This document shows positions 24,600-33,181 of a stretch of 64,000 bases of DNA, in pieces. Source of the DNA: Amycolatopsis sp. WQ 127309 (lineage in GTDB: Bacteria; Actinomycetota; Actinomycetes; Mycobacteriales; Pseudonocardiaceae); assembly GCF_023023025.1 (NCBI RefSeq), contig NZ_CP095481.1:682001-746000 (forward strand), in the 5' to 3' direction. Made by a program: the position numbers and the translations under genes. Below the pieces are notes generated by a model that was given only the letters and a program-made list of their open reading frames with translations, made no database searches and was not told the DNA's origin. Within the stretch, counting starts at the first letter, position 1; every line of letters starts with the position of its first letter.

Positions 24600-25274
24600 A
24601 TGGCCGAGCCGGTCAAGGGCTGGCTGACGCGCGCGCAGGGCGAAGCGCTCTGGGACGCCGCGCGCCGCCTGGAGAAGGGCGACGTGGTCCTCGAGATCGG
24701 CAGCCACCAGGGCCGCTCGACGATCGTGCTGGGCGCGGCCGCGCGCACGGCCGGGGCCACCGTGATCGCGGTCGACCCGTTCGTCGACGGCCGGCTGTTC
24801 GGCGGATCGCCGACGCGGCAGCTGTTCGAGCGCAACATCCGCGCGGCCGGGCTGGACGACGTCGTCGAGCTCGTCGCCGGTTACAGCACGGCACTGCGCC
24901 CTGACTGGGACCGGCCCATACAGCTGCTTTACGTCGACGGCAAGCACGACTACTGGACCTACACCGACGACCTGCGCTGGTCCGACCACCTGCCGCCGGG
25001 TGCGGAGATCCTGGTCCACGACTGCTTTTCCTCCATCGGCGTCACGCTCGGCACGATCGCGAAAGTCCTCTTCGGACGCCGGTACACCTATGTGGACCGG
25101 GCGACGTCGCTGGCGCGCTTCCGCCTCGCGCCGCCGTCCCCGGCGGACCGGCTGCGCGTGCTGGCCCAGCTGCCGTGGTTCGTCCGCAACGTCGGGATCA
25201 AGGTCCTGCTGCGCCTGCGGCTGCGGCCGGTGGCGAAGCTGGTCGGCCACGACAGCCCGTACGACCCCTACTGA
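24600..25274 (+). CDS. Class I SAM methyltransferase (Methyltransf_24)
   Basis: This 224-residue methyltransferase of the Methyltransf_24 type shows VVLEIGSHQGRSTIVLGAAART, VIAVDPFVDG, the metal/substrate region LLYVDGKHDYWTYTDDLRWSDHLPPGAEILVHDCFS, and a basic C-terminal tail (IKVLLRLRLRPVAKL). The first ATG is at 24600, but in-frame coding-like sequence (PSEDTAFDDAWA) extends upstream with no ATG, GTG or TTG; an ATC at 24561 with AGG spaced before it would give 237 residues. It is divergent from aftD and overlaps the convergent membrane protein by 7 bp. The substrate could be a glycan of the locus, but this is not shown. Confidence 0.8.
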   Translation: MAEPVKGWLTRAQGEALWDAARRLEKGDVVLEIGSHQGRSTIVLGAAARTAGATVIAVDPFVDGRLFGGSPTRQLFERNIRAAGLDDVVELVAGYSTALRPDWDRPIQLLYVDGKHDYWTYTDDLRWSDHLPPGAEILVHDCFSSIGVTLGTIAKVLFGRRYTYVDRATSLARFRLAPPSPADRLRVLAQLPWFVRNVGIKVLLRLRLRPVAKLVGHDSPYDPY

Positions 25275-27022
25275 GTGAGCGGTTTCCCGACCTCCACCTT
25301 GGCGAGGCACACCGGCGCGCCCGGGCTCGACAGCTGCACGCCGATGTGGTCGAACAGGCCGTCCACCGGCAGGAACATCGAGTGCAGCCCGTCCTGGAAC
25401 CAGACCGGCGTGCGCTTGCCTTCGAGGTCGACGAGGCCTTCGCCGCCGTCCGAGGTGTAGTAGTCGAGCTTGAGCAGGTACCGGCCGAGCACCGGGGTGT
25501 CGAGCGGGATCCGCACGAGCGTCTCGCCGATCGTGTTGCCGCAGTTGGGCACCGGACCCGGGACACCGCGGGAAACCGGTTCGACGCCGGTGATCCGGTG
25601 CGGCTCGCCGTCCGCGTCGAGCAGGTGCATCCGGCTGGTCGGCTGGTCGAAGTGCGCGCCGGGCAGCAGGCCGACCACGCGCGAGGCGAAGGAGTCCGCG
25701 CCGAACCATTCGAACACCACGTCGGACGGGACGAAGTTGTCGTAGAAGACGAGATCCGGGTCCTCGGCTATCGCGGCCCGGACGTTGGCGACGTACTGGC
25801 CGGCGTGCTCGAACCGCATCCCGGGCGACAGCTGCAGGAAGCCGACCGTGGAGCTCGCGAGCAGCAGCACGCAGACGCCTAGGGCGATCGGCCGGTCCCG
25901 CTTTCCGCCGGACGGCGCACCTTCGCCGGGGGTCAGGAACGCGAACGCTCCACAAAGGGCGGCCACGAGCGCCAGTTCGGCGAGGTAGCGCGGATCGTCA
26001 CCGGCCGCCGGGCCGACCTCGCGCAGCCGCGTCAGCGCCAGCAGCGCGACGTCCACGGCGAGCAGGACCCCGAGCAGCGCCCACGCCCGCCACGCGCGGC
26101 GCCCGCCCGCGCGCACCCCGGCGATCAGCACGCCCAGCGCCGCCAGGAACACCACGACGACGACCACGAACGGCGACGGCGCCCAGGTCGCGCCCGGCCC
26201 GGGGCCGGACCACGGGCCGCCCGCGAGGCCCGGGAGCAGGGTGTCGCCGAGCATCCGGCCGGTCAGGTCGGCGACGGTGCCGGCGGACATCGGCGTGCCA
26301 CCCGGGGTCACCTGGCTCGACGTCAGCGCGAGGTAGGCCACCACGAACGCCGCGAGCAGCGCGGCGTGCCCGGCCCAGTAGCGCCACCGGTCCCGGAAGG
26401 ACTGTCCGAGCAGGACGGTCACGCCGGCCAGCAGCACCGGGATCACGGCGGCCTTTTCGTAGAACGCCAGGCCGAAGAGCGTCCACGCGAAGGTGCCCAG
26501 CCACCAGCGGCCGCCGTCCTGGAAGTACCGGACGTGGGAGTACAGCGCGCCGGCGGTCGCCAGCACGACCGGCACGATCTGGACGCCGTAGGCCCACCAC
26601 AGCGTCGGGACGAGCAGCAGCGTCGACGCCGTGAACACGGTGAACGGCACCAGGATCGCCCACCGGCGGCCGAAGCAGCGGACCAGCAGGCACCAGAACA
26701 GCACCGTCGCGAGCGCGCGCATGAGCAGCAGCGGCAGCACCAGCAGCGGGAAGTTCAGCGGCGCCCACGCGGTCAGGACGGCGGCGAGGAAGAACCCGCC
26801 CGGCGTCAGGTGCCCGTGGTAGTCCTGGAACAGGAACCCGAGGTCGAACGGCCCGGCGGCGGCCGCTCGGTACGTCACGACGAAGTCGTCCTGGGCGAGG
26901 TTCCCGTGCAGCGCCGCCCAGGTGTGCAGCACGAACGGGACCAGGCCCGCGACGACCGCGGCGACCACCACCGCGGAGACCTTCGGGCGCACCTGCGGCT
27001 CTTCGGTCAGCTCGTCCAGCAC
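25268..27022 (-). CDS. Polytopic membrane protein, GT-C-like
   Basis: This 584-residue protein has about 11 transmembrane helices followed by a soluble C-terminal domain of about 170 residues. The first external loop holds a double aspartate (HGNLAQDDFVVTYRAAA), and a DYHGHLTPGG loop follows, a pattern seen in polyprenyl-phosphate sugar glycosyltransferases. The C-terminal domain (RITGVEPVSRGVPG...LVRIPLDTPVLGRYLLKLDYYTSDGG) looks like a beta-sandwich. I do not recognise a named family. It begins 8 bp after the VWA protein gene, so the two are an operon. Proximity to aftD suggests a role in envelope glycan assembly. Confidence 0.7.
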   Translation of the reverse strand: MLDELTEEPQVRPKVSAVVVAAVVAGLVPFVLHTWAALHGNLAQDDFVVTYRAAAAGPFDLGFLFQDYHGHLTPGGFFLAAVLTAWAPLNFPLLVLPLLLMRALATVLFWCLLVRCFGRRWAILVPFTVFTASTLLLVPTLWWAYGVQIVPVVLATAGALYSHVRYFQDGGRWWLGTFAWTLFGLAFYEKAAVIPVLLAGVTVLLGQSFRDRWRYWAGHAALLAAFVVAYLALTSSQVTPGGTPMSAGTVADLTGRMLGDTLLPGLAGGPWSGPGPGATWAPSPFVVVVVVFLAALGVLIAGVRAGGRRAWRAWALLGVLLAVDVALLALTRLREVGPAAGDDPRYLAELALVAALCGAFAFLTPGEGAPSGGKRDRPIALGVCVLLLASSTVGFLQLSPGMRFEHAGQYVANVRAAIAEDPDLVFYDNFVPSDVVFEWFGADSFASRVVGLLPGAHFDQPTSRMHLLDADGEPHRITGVEPVSRGVPGPVPNCGNTIGETLVRIPLDTPVLGRYLLKLDYYTSDGGEGLVDLEGKRTPVWFQDGLHSMFLPVDGLFDHIGVQLSSPGAPVCLAKVEVGKPLTQ

Positions 27023-27029
27023 GGAGTCC

Positions 27030-28610
27030 TCACTTCTTGCACGCCGGTGGTTGGCACATGAGCTTGCTCAGCGCCTGGTAGAAGACGTCGGAGATCTTGC
27101 GCGGGTCGGGCGTGGTGAAGGACTCGCCACCGGTCGCGGCCGAGACCTGGCGCAGCTCACCGGCGTCGATGTCCGGGCCGATGCCGATCCCGATCACCGG
27201 CAGCGGTTTGCGCGGGTCCTGCAGCTTGCCGAGCTCGGCGAGCAGGCCGGGCAGCCCGATCGAGTCGCTGTCCTCGTTGCGGCCGTCGGTGAGCACGACG
27301 ACGACGTTGATCCGGCCGAGTTTCCAGCTCTGCCGGGCGTTCTGGTACGCGGCGAGGATGGAGTCGTACAGCCCGGTGGCGCCGCCGGGTTTCGGCTTCA
27401 CCGCCTGCAACGTCGTCAGCCCGCCCTGGGCGAGCTGGTCCGCGATGGACCGCATGGGCAGCAGTTCCTTGTAGTCGCGGTCGCCGTCGAGCTTGGTGGA
27501 GAACAGCCACAACCCGAGTTCGGTCGTCGGCTTGAACAACCCGAGGCCCTGCGTCGCGGCCTCCAGCGTCAGCGCCATCCGGCTGCGGCCGGTGCCCGGG
27601 ACGGTGGCGGCCATCGAGCCGGAGACGTCGAGCAGCACCTGGACGCGGGCGCTCAGGTTGGCCCCGGCCCAGGCCTGCAGCACGCCGTACATCGCTTCGG
27701 GCGTGGGCGGGCCGACCGGCCGCGGCGCGGCGCTCGTGCGGGTGTCGGGCGCGCGGTCGCCCAGGAACTGGCCCGTCGGCGTCCGGAAACCGGCGTCGGC
27801 GAACGCCTTCGTGGCCGCTTGGTCGAGCAGCAGCCGCAGGAACCGTTCGGACGCCGTCCGGGACGCCTCCGACGCGCGCGGCAGCACGACGTACGGGTAG
27901 TCGAAGCTGGGCACCCCGACGGCCGGGTACGCGGCGACGAGCTTGCGCGCCAGCACGGACTGTTCCGACGCGGGTGACGCGGTGTACGGCTCCTTCACCG
28001 CCGACAGCCGGCGGATCTCCTCGGTGAACGCGGCGGCCGGGTCGGGCGCGTTCTTCGTCAGCTGCTGCAGGCCGATCAGCGCGGCGATCCCGGCCGGGTC
28101 ACGGCCCGGGTCGGGCAGCCCGACCGGGCTGCCGGCGACGACGTCCGACCAGGACGGTGACTTCGCCGGCCAGCCCGCCTGTTTGGCGACTTCGTCGGTC
28201 AGCGCGAGGACAACGGGCGAGCTCGCCACCGACTGCCCGGTCTCCGGCAGGTTCCACGCGCCGCCGTCGCGCGCCTGCAGCAGCCAGGTGCTCGACTCCG
28301 GCACCCAGACGTCGGGCCCGTTCGCGCCGTTGGCTTCGAGGGCCGTCGCGGTGGCCGTCGACGCGCTCGCCGTGACGTCCACGGTGTAACAGTCCGCTTC
28401 CGGCACCGACCGCGCGAGCGCCGAGAGCACCGGCGCGACGTCCGGCGCGGCGGTGATGCGGACCGGGGTCGTGGTGTCACAACCCCCGCTCGCCAGGCGG
28501 TTCTTCACGTAGTCCACGCCGAACCAGGCAAGCAGGGCCACGACGAGCAGCACGCTCAGGACGACGACCCGCGCGTCGAGACGCCGGGATCGCGCCGGGT
28601 GTGCGGCCAT
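27030..28610 (-). CDS. Membrane-anchored VWA plus solute-binding-like protein
   Basis: This 526-residue protein has an N-terminal membrane anchor (RLDARVVVLSVLLVVALLAWFGVDYV). A periplasmic-binding-protein-like region (about 45-285) follows, with VDVTASASTATATALEANGANGPDVWVPESSTWL resembling type II extracellular solute-binding domains. The C-terminal von Willebrand factor A domain (about 320-515) has a complete MIDAS: DVSGSM, the Thr in GGATGLYDS, and VLTDGRNED. The combination is known in actinobacteria as substrate-binding/VWA proteins of unknown role. GGAAGG precedes the ATG. The operon partner is a polytopic membrane protein. The last residues hold two cysteines (MCQPPACKK). Confidence 0.8.
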   Translation of the reverse strand: MAAHPARSRRLDARVVVLSVLLVVALLAWFGVDYVKNRLASGGCDTTTPVRITAAPDVAPVLSALARSVPEADCYTVDVTASASTATATALEANGANGPDVWVPESSTWLLQARDGGAWNLPETGQSVASSPVVLALTDEVAKQAGWPAKSPSWSDVVAGSPVGLPDPGRDPAGIAALIGLQQLTKNAPDPAAAFTEEIRRLSAVKEPYTASPASEQSVLARKLVAAYPAVGVPSFDYPYVVLPRASEASRTASERFLRLLLDQAATKAFADAGFRTPTGQFLGDRAPDTRTSAAPRPVGPPTPEAMYGVLQAWAGANLSARVQVLLDVSGSMAATVPGTGRSRMALTLEAATQGLGLFKPTTELGLWLFSTKLDGDRDYKELLPMRSIADQLAQGGLTTLQAVKPKPGGATGLYDSILAAYQNARQSWKLGRINVVVVLTDGRNEDSDSIGLPGLLAELGKLQDPRKPLPVIGIGIGPDIDAGELRQVSAATGGESFTTPDPRKISDVFYQALSKLMCQPPACKK

Positions 28611-28869
28611 GCACGTACCTTCCGTCCTGAAGAGTTTGCAGCTTGCCAGCCGGGTGACCGGGAAGCCAGTGCCGATAGCGGAAAGTCACCGTCACCGCGT
28701 GATCCCGTGGTGAAGGAATCGTTTGCCGCGGCCGTCTCGGTGACAGACAGGAACTGCGTAACATTTGCGCTTGACGCCCGTCCCACATGGGTAACAGCAC
28801 GATGGCGGATCGCGGAGACGACTTCGCCGTCCCCGGAACCGGCGATACACCGAACGGAGACGCAATCCC

Positions 28870-29670
28870 GTGCGCACGATGTACGACGCGGTCACGGCCG
28901 CGAACATCCCCGCCGGCGGGCAACTCGTAGCCGGCTACATCGACAAGATCAAGCTGGAACCCTGGTCGGCCGCCGACTGGGCCCGCTTCCCCAACGCGGT
29001 CAAGGTCACGATCGTCAAGAAGGCGAGCACGAACGACGGGCACGTCCTCGACGTCGAACCCGGTGACGCCACCCCGGCCGAGGCGCCGGGCTGGGCCCGG
29101 ATGCGCCGCGCGGCGGGCGCGGACCCGACGATCTACTGCAACCTCTCGACCTGGCCGTCGGTGCGCTCGGCGTTCTCGTCCGCCGGCGTCGCCGAACCGC
29201 ACTACTGGATCGCCCACTACAACGGCGATCCCACCATCCCGGACGGCGCCGTCGCCAAGCAGTACCGCGGCGACGTCGCCCCGGGTTACGACGTCTCGTC
29301 CGTCGTCGACTTCTGGCCCGGAGTGGACGGCAACGGATCCGCCTCGACTGGAGTGGAGATCATGGAACGCATCACCGTCACCCCGCCGAACGCCGAGCAG
29401 AACACGGTGCGGGTCTTCCTTTCCGGCAGCCCGGGCTCGGCCGTGGTCGTCCGCCCGCGGCTGGGCGGTGACGGCTTCTCGAAGCCGATGTGGGTCGGCG
29501 ACATCTTCGCGTGGGGCAACGACCACAACGGCGTCGGGCACAACCCGGCGCAGGTCGGCGGCTACAACTCGAAGCTGACGTCGCACCGGCGGTACGAGCT
29601 GCCGGGCGCGGTGTGGGCCGACATCAACTACAGCTCCGCGGACCCGTTCGAGATCGACATCGTCGGCTGA
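28870..29670 (+). CDS. GH25/DUF1906-like TIM-barrel protein
   Basis: This 266-residue protein begins MYDAVTAANIPAGGQLVAGYIDKIKLEPWSAADWARFPNAVKVTI, continues DGHVLDVEPGDATPAEAPGWARMRRAAGADPTIYCN and HYWIAHYNGDPTIPDGAVAKQY. This is the pattern of glycosidase-like (GH25/DUF1906) barrels that appear in phage lysins and actinobacterial proteins. A beta-rich C-terminal part (about 170-266) follows. No signal peptide is visible, which is odd for a wall hydrolase. The start is GTG 28870 with GGAGA 8 bp upstream. The activity is inferred only from fold resemblance. It overlaps nothing and ends 1 bp before the MocR gene stop. Confidence 0.65.
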   Translation: MRTMYDAVTAANIPAGGQLVAGYIDKIKLEPWSAADWARFPNAVKVTIVKKASTNDGHVLDVEPGDATPAEAPGWARMRRAAGADPTIYCNLSTWPSVRSAFSSAGVAEPHYWIAHYNGDPTIPDGAVAKQYRGDVAPGYDVSSVVDFWPGVDGNGSASTGVEIMERITVTPPNAEQNTVRVFLSGSPGSAVVVRPRLGGDGFSKPMWVGDIFAWGNDHNGVGHNPAQVGGYNSKLTSHRRYELPGAVWADINYSSADPFEIDIVG

Positions 29671-29671
29671 T

Positions 29672-31078
29672 TCACGCGGGCGGCAGGGCGCGGCACAACG
29701 CGTCGACGGCCGCGGCGTAGGCGTGTTCGGGCGGGGTCGCGTACCCGACGACCAGTCCGTCCACTGTGGACATCGTGGCGGCCGGGTGCCGGAAGGCGGC
29801 CAGGCCGTCGAGCGCGATCCCCTGCCACGTCGCGGCCTTCAGCACCGACTGCTCGGTACCCGCCGGCAGGCGCAGCACCGCGTGCAGACCGGCGGCGACG
29901 CCGGCAGGCGCGACGTGCGGCGCCTGCGCGGCGAGGGCACCGGCCAGCAGGTCGCGCCGGCGGCGGTACCGCTGCCGCATCCGCCGGATGTGCTTGTCGT
30001 ACGCGCCGGATTCGACGAATTCGGCCAGGGTGAGCTGATCCAGCACACCCGCCCAGGCCTCGCGCTCGCCCTTCACCGCCAGGACGGCGTCGACGAGGTG
30101 CTCCGGCAGCACCAGCCACCCGAGCCGCAACGCGGGTGACAGGCTCTTGCTGACCGAGCCGGCGTAGATCACGCGTTCCGGGTCGAGGCCCTGCACCGCA
30201 CCGATCGGCTTGCGGTCGTAGCGGAACTCGCCGTCGTAGTCGTCCTCGATCACCAGCCCGCCGGTCGCCCGGGCGTGGTCGACGACGGCGGTGCGGCGGT
30301 CGTGGTGCAGCGGGCCGCCCGTCGGGAACTGGTGCGCCGGGGTGAGCAGGACCGTGCGGACGTCGGCGGTCAGCTCGTCGACGCGGGCGCCGTTTTCGTC
30401 GAGGGACAACGGAATCGTCGCCACCGAAGCCGCCGTGAAGATCGAGCGGTGGAACGCCAGGCCGTAGGACTCCACCGCGAGCGGGCCGGGGAGCACCGCG
30501 GGGAACAGCAGCCGCAGCGCGTGCGCGAACCCGGAGCAGACGACGATCCGGTCCGGCGAGGTGCGCACCCCGCGAGCGCGCGCGAGGTACCCGGCCAGCG
30601 CCTCCCGCAGCTCCGGGCGGCCGCGCGGGTCGCCGGGGCCGAACGCGTCGTGCGGGGCCACGGCCAGCGCGCGGCGCGCAGCGGCGAGCCACTCGGTACG
30701 CGGGAACGACGCCGCGTCCGGCTGTCCTTGGCGGAGGTTGTACCGCGGTGCCGGGGTGCCCGGCGCCTTCTTCGGCGTCCGCACCGGCGCGAGGAGTTCC
30801 GCGCGGCCGGCGACCCGCGTCCCGGAGCCCTGGACGGCGGTGAGCCGGCCTTCGGCGACCAGCTCGGCGTAGGCGTCGGCGACGGTGTTGCGGGCGATGC
30901 CCAGGTCGGCGGCCAGCGAGCGGTACGGCGGCAGCCGGGTGCCCGGGGCGAGCCGCCCGGTGCGGACGGCGTCGCGCAGCGCGGTGATGAGCGCGGCCCG
31001 CTTGCCACCGGTGCCGGACAGCTCCAGGTGCAGGTCGGCGCCCAGCCGCTCGCCCAGATTGACCCATGATTCCGGCAC
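29672..31078 (-). CDS. MocR/PdxR-type GntR-aminotransferase regulator
   Basis: This 468-residue fusion has an N-terminal GntR winged helix (about 25-95: ALRDAVRTGRLAPGTRLPPYRSLAADLGIARNTVADAYAELVAEGRL) and a C-terminal fold-type I aminotransferase-like domain. The PLP lysine is in YAGSVSKSLSPALRLGWLVLP, and the Asp/Tyr pair in VIEDDYDGEFRYDRKPIGA. Such proteins use PLP as ligand and often activate a divergent gene. The GTG start at 31078 lies 8 bp from a TAGGGT hexamer (leaderless). The divergent target is probably the AhpD-like gene at 31126, only 47 bp away. Confidence 0.92.
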   Translation of the reverse strand: MPESWVNLGERLGADLHLELSGTGGKRAALITALRDAVRTGRLAPGTRLPPYRSLAADLGIARNTVADAYAELVAEGRLTAVQGSGTRVAGRAELLAPVRTPKKAPGTPAPRYNLRQGQPDAASFPRTEWLAAARRALAVAPHDAFGPGDPRGRPELREALAGYLARARGVRTSPDRIVVCSGFAHALRLLFPAVLPGPLAVESYGLAFHRSIFTAASVATIPLSLDENGARVDELTADVRTVLLTPAHQFPTGGPLHHDRRTAVVDHARATGGLVIEDDYDGEFRYDRKPIGAVQGLDPERVIYAGSVSKSLSPALRLGWLVLPEHLVDAVLAVKGEREAWAGVLDQLTLAEFVESGAYDKHIRRMRQRYRRRRDLLAGALAAQAPHVAPAGVAAGLHAVLRLPAGTEQSVLKAATWQGIALDGLAAFRHPAATMSTVDGLVVGYATPPEHAYAAAVDALCRALPPA

Positions 31079-31086
31079 GGAAATGC

Positions 31087-31118
31087 ACCCTACACGGCGG
31101 TCATTCCGGCCCTAGATT
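31087..31118. promoter_or_regulatory. Back-to-back leaderless -10 elements
   Basis: TAGGGT (minus strand, 31092-31087) lies 8 bp before the MocR GTG start, and TAGATT (plus strand, 31113-31118) lies 7 bp before the AhpD-like ATG. The two promoters must share overlapping upstream DNA within 47 bp, so one bound MocR dimer could control both. Confidence 0.55.
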
Positions 31119-31125
31119 TCTGGTC

Positions 31126-31578
31126 ATGACGCACCGCACCACCTTCGCCAAGTCCGCCCCGAAGGCCTTCAAGGCCCTGATCGGCTTCGACGCCGCCGCC
31201 CGCGCCGGGCTCGACCCCGCGCTGGTCGAGCTGGTCCAGATCCGGACCGCGCAGCTCAACCGCTGCGCCTACTGCCTGCACATCCACACCTCGGACGCCC
31301 GGAAGGCGGGCGAAAGCGAGGAACGGCTCAGCCTGATCGCCGTCTGGCAGGAGGCCGCCAGCTTCTTCAGCGAGCAGGAGCGGGCGGCGCTGGCGCTGAC
31401 CGACGCCGTCACGCTGATCTCGGCCGGCGGCGTCCCCGACGACGTCTACGCCCGGGCCGCCGGCCGGTTCGGCGAGGAGGAGCTGGCCCAGCTGCTCGCG
31501 CTGATCTTCGCCAGCAACACGTGGAACCGCATCGCCATCACCACGGCGAAGGTGCCCGGAACCGACGAGCGAGCCTGA
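31126..31578 (+). CDS. Carboxymuconolactone decarboxylase (AhpD-like) protein
   Basis: This 150-residue protein belongs to the CMD/AhpD superfamily. The redox motif CxxC with the downstream His is present in LNRCAYCLHIHTSDARKAGESEERL, matching AhpD-like peroxidase-associated proteins rather than true carboxymuconolactone decarboxylases. It likely has hydroperoxide or disulfide reductase activity as a trimer. ATG 31126 is preferred over an upstream frame because of the TAGATT -10 (7 bp) and family length. It is divergent from, and probably activated by, the MocR regulator. Confidence 0.85.
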   Translation: MTHRTTFAKSAPKAFKALIGFDAAARAGLDPALVELVQIRTAQLNRCAYCLHIHTSDARKAGESEERLSLIAVWQEAASFFSEQERAALALTDAVTLISAGGVPDDVYARAAGRFGEEELAQLLALIFASNTWNRIAITTAKVPGTDERA

Positions 31579-31588
31579 CGCGGGAAAC

Positions 31589-31628
31589 GCGGAAGAACCA
31601 CCATCCCCGACGATGGTGGTTCTTCCGC
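31589..31628. terminator. Bidirectional hairpin terminator
   Basis: A perfect 17-bp stem (GCGGAAGAACCACCATC / GATGGTGGTTCTTCCGC, 6-nt loop) fills the gap between the convergent AhpD-like gene and DHA2 exporter. It can act for both strands. Confidence 0.85.
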
Positions 31629-31637
31629 TGCCGATCC

Positions 31638-33095
31638 TCAGTCCGCGAGAGCCAGCAGATCCTCTTCGACGACCGGTTCCTCGACGACGCGCTTGCGGGC
31701 CACCAGACCGCTGATCGCGACCAGCAGGCCCAGCACCGCGATGCCGGTGACGACGCTCAGCGCCGGCGTCAGCCCGGTGAGCAGGGCGGCGGGCGACGCC
31801 TCACCGCCGCCGTTGGCGGTCAGGACCGCCGTCACCACCGCGAGCCCGATCGCGCCGCCGACCTGGAGCGACGTGTTGAGCAGGCCGCCGGCCAGGCCCT
31901 GTTCGTCGTCGGAGATGCCGTTCGTGCCCTGGATGTTGAGCGAGGAGAACGCCAGCATGAAGCCGATGCCGAGCAGGACCATGCTGGGCAGGACGTAGGC
32001 CGCGTAGCCCGAGTGCTCGTCGACCCGCAGGAACAGCGCGTACCCGATGACGTGCGCGACGACGCCCGCGAAGATCGTGCGCGGGGTGCCGACGCGGTCG
32101 ATCAGCGGCTCGATGCGCGGCGAGCCGAACGCGACGATCAGCGCCGCCGGCAGGAAGCCGAGCGCGGTCTGCAGCGCGGACCAGCCCAGCACCCGCTGCA
32201 GGTAGAGCATCACGACGAACTGGAACCCGATGTACGCGCCGAAGAACAACGCGCCGCCGAGGTTGGCGCGGGCCAGCGGCCCGGAGCGGAGGATGCCCAG
32301 GCGCAGCAACGGGTGGGCGCTGCGCTTCTCGATGAGGACGAACGCCGCGAGCAGCGCGATGGCGACCACGAACGTGATCAGCGTGCGCGGCGAGGCCCAG
32401 CCGACCTGCGGTGCCTCGACGACGCCGAACACCAGCAGCAGCGACCCGACGGCGCCGGTGATCGCGCCCGGGAAGTCGTACCCACGCCCCTCTTCACGGC
32501 GGTAGGACGGGATCAGCTTCCAGGCGGCGACGAACGCGACCACGGCGATCGGCGCGGGCAGCAGGAACGTCCAGCGCCAGCCGACCTCGGTCAGCAGCCC
32601 GGAGAAGACCAGCCCGGCGGAGTACCCGCTGGCGCCGAAGACGGCGAAGATGCTGATCGCCTTGTTGCGGGCGGGGCCCTCCCGGAACGTCGTGGTGATG
32701 ATGGACAGCGCGGCCGGCGCCGTGAACGCGGCGGCCAGGCCCTTGATGAAGCGGCTCGCGATGAGCAGCGCGCCGTCGTCGACCAGGCCGCCGAGCAGCG
32801 AGGCCAGCGCGAACACCGCGACCGCGACGAGGAAGACGCGGCGGCGGCCGAGCAGGTCGGCGGTGCGCCCGCCGAGCAGCAGCAGCCCGCCGTAACCCAG
32901 CACGTAGCCGCTGACGACCCATTGCAGCGCGGCGGTGGACAGGCCCAGGTCGGCCTGGATGGCGGGGAGGGCGACACCGACCATCGACACGTCGAGCGCG
33001 TCGAGGCCGATGACGATGGACACCGTGAGCAGGACACCCCAGAGGCGCGCGTCCCACCGGGTCGAGGTGGTGGACAGGTCCGCGGAAGAACTCAT
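31638..33095 (-). CDS. MFS exporter, DHA2 family (14 TM)
   Basis: This 485-residue proton-driven exporter has about 14 transmembrane helices, the hallmark of the DHA2 (EmrB/QacA) group. Family segments include GLDALDVSMVGVALPAIQADLGLSTAALQWVVSGYVLGYGGLLLLGGRTADLLGRRRVFL (TM1 motif D1, then motif A GGRTADLLGRRR), and ASGYSAGLVFSGLLTEVGWRWTFLLPAPI (motif C). It is divergent from the MarR gene at 33182. TACTGT lies 7 bp upstream of the ATG, indicating a leaderless message. It is likely a drug exporter repressed by MarR. Confidence 0.92.
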   Translation of the reverse strand: MSSSADLSTTSTRWDARLWGVLLTVSIVIGLDALDVSMVGVALPAIQADLGLSTAALQWVVSGYVLGYGGLLLLGGRTADLLGRRRVFLVAVAVFALASLLGGLVDDGALLIASRFIKGLAAAFTAPAALSIITTTFREGPARNKAISIFAVFGASGYSAGLVFSGLLTEVGWRWTFLLPAPIAVVAFVAAWKLIPSYRREEGRGYDFPGAITGAVGSLLLVFGVVEAPQVGWASPRTLITFVVAIALLAAFVLIEKRSAHPLLRLGILRSGPLARANLGGALFFGAYIGFQFVVMLYLQRVLGWSALQTALGFLPAALIVAFGSPRIEPLIDRVGTPRTIFAGVVAHVIGYALFLRVDEHSGYAAYVLPSMVLLGIGFMLAFSSLNIQGTNGISDDEQGLAGGLLNTSLQVGGAIGLAVVTAVLTANGGGEASPAALLTGLTPALSVVTGIAVLGLLVAISGLVARKRVVEEPVVEEDLLALAD

Positions 33096-33117
33096 GACGG
33101 CGACAGTACATGCACGC

Positions 33118-33158
33118 GCATCTAATGTCTAAGCATTAAATGTCATTGCATCAGATGC
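33118..33158. promoter_or_regulatory. AT-rich operator region of exporter/MarR pair
   Basis: An inverted repeat GCATCTAATG (33118-33127) / CATCAGATGC (33149-33158) with one mismatch encloses further AATG...CATT half-sites (33125-33138). It is markedly AT-rich for this genome and lies between the two divergent -10 elements, as expected for a MarR operator. Confidence 0.6.
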
Positions 33159-33181
33159 CTGCGCATGCTAAGTTGCTCGCC

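Noticed and set aside
20042..24627. Very long ORFs on both strands across the aftD region (1446 and 1346 residues)
   Set aside because: They are antisense or frame shadows of aftD: composition is R/A/G/P-rich without any domain, while aftD has clear membrane and CBM-like features.
28611..28869. Riboswitch or ncRNA in the 259-bp gap before the VWA operon
   Set aside because: I could not find a conserved riboswitch core; only short GTGAC repeats are visible.
31521..33125. 534-residue plus-strand ORF opposite the DHA2 exporter
   Set aside because: Low-complexity R/E/D/A-rich translation typical of GC-rich shadows; the exporter has 14 membrane helices and motifs.
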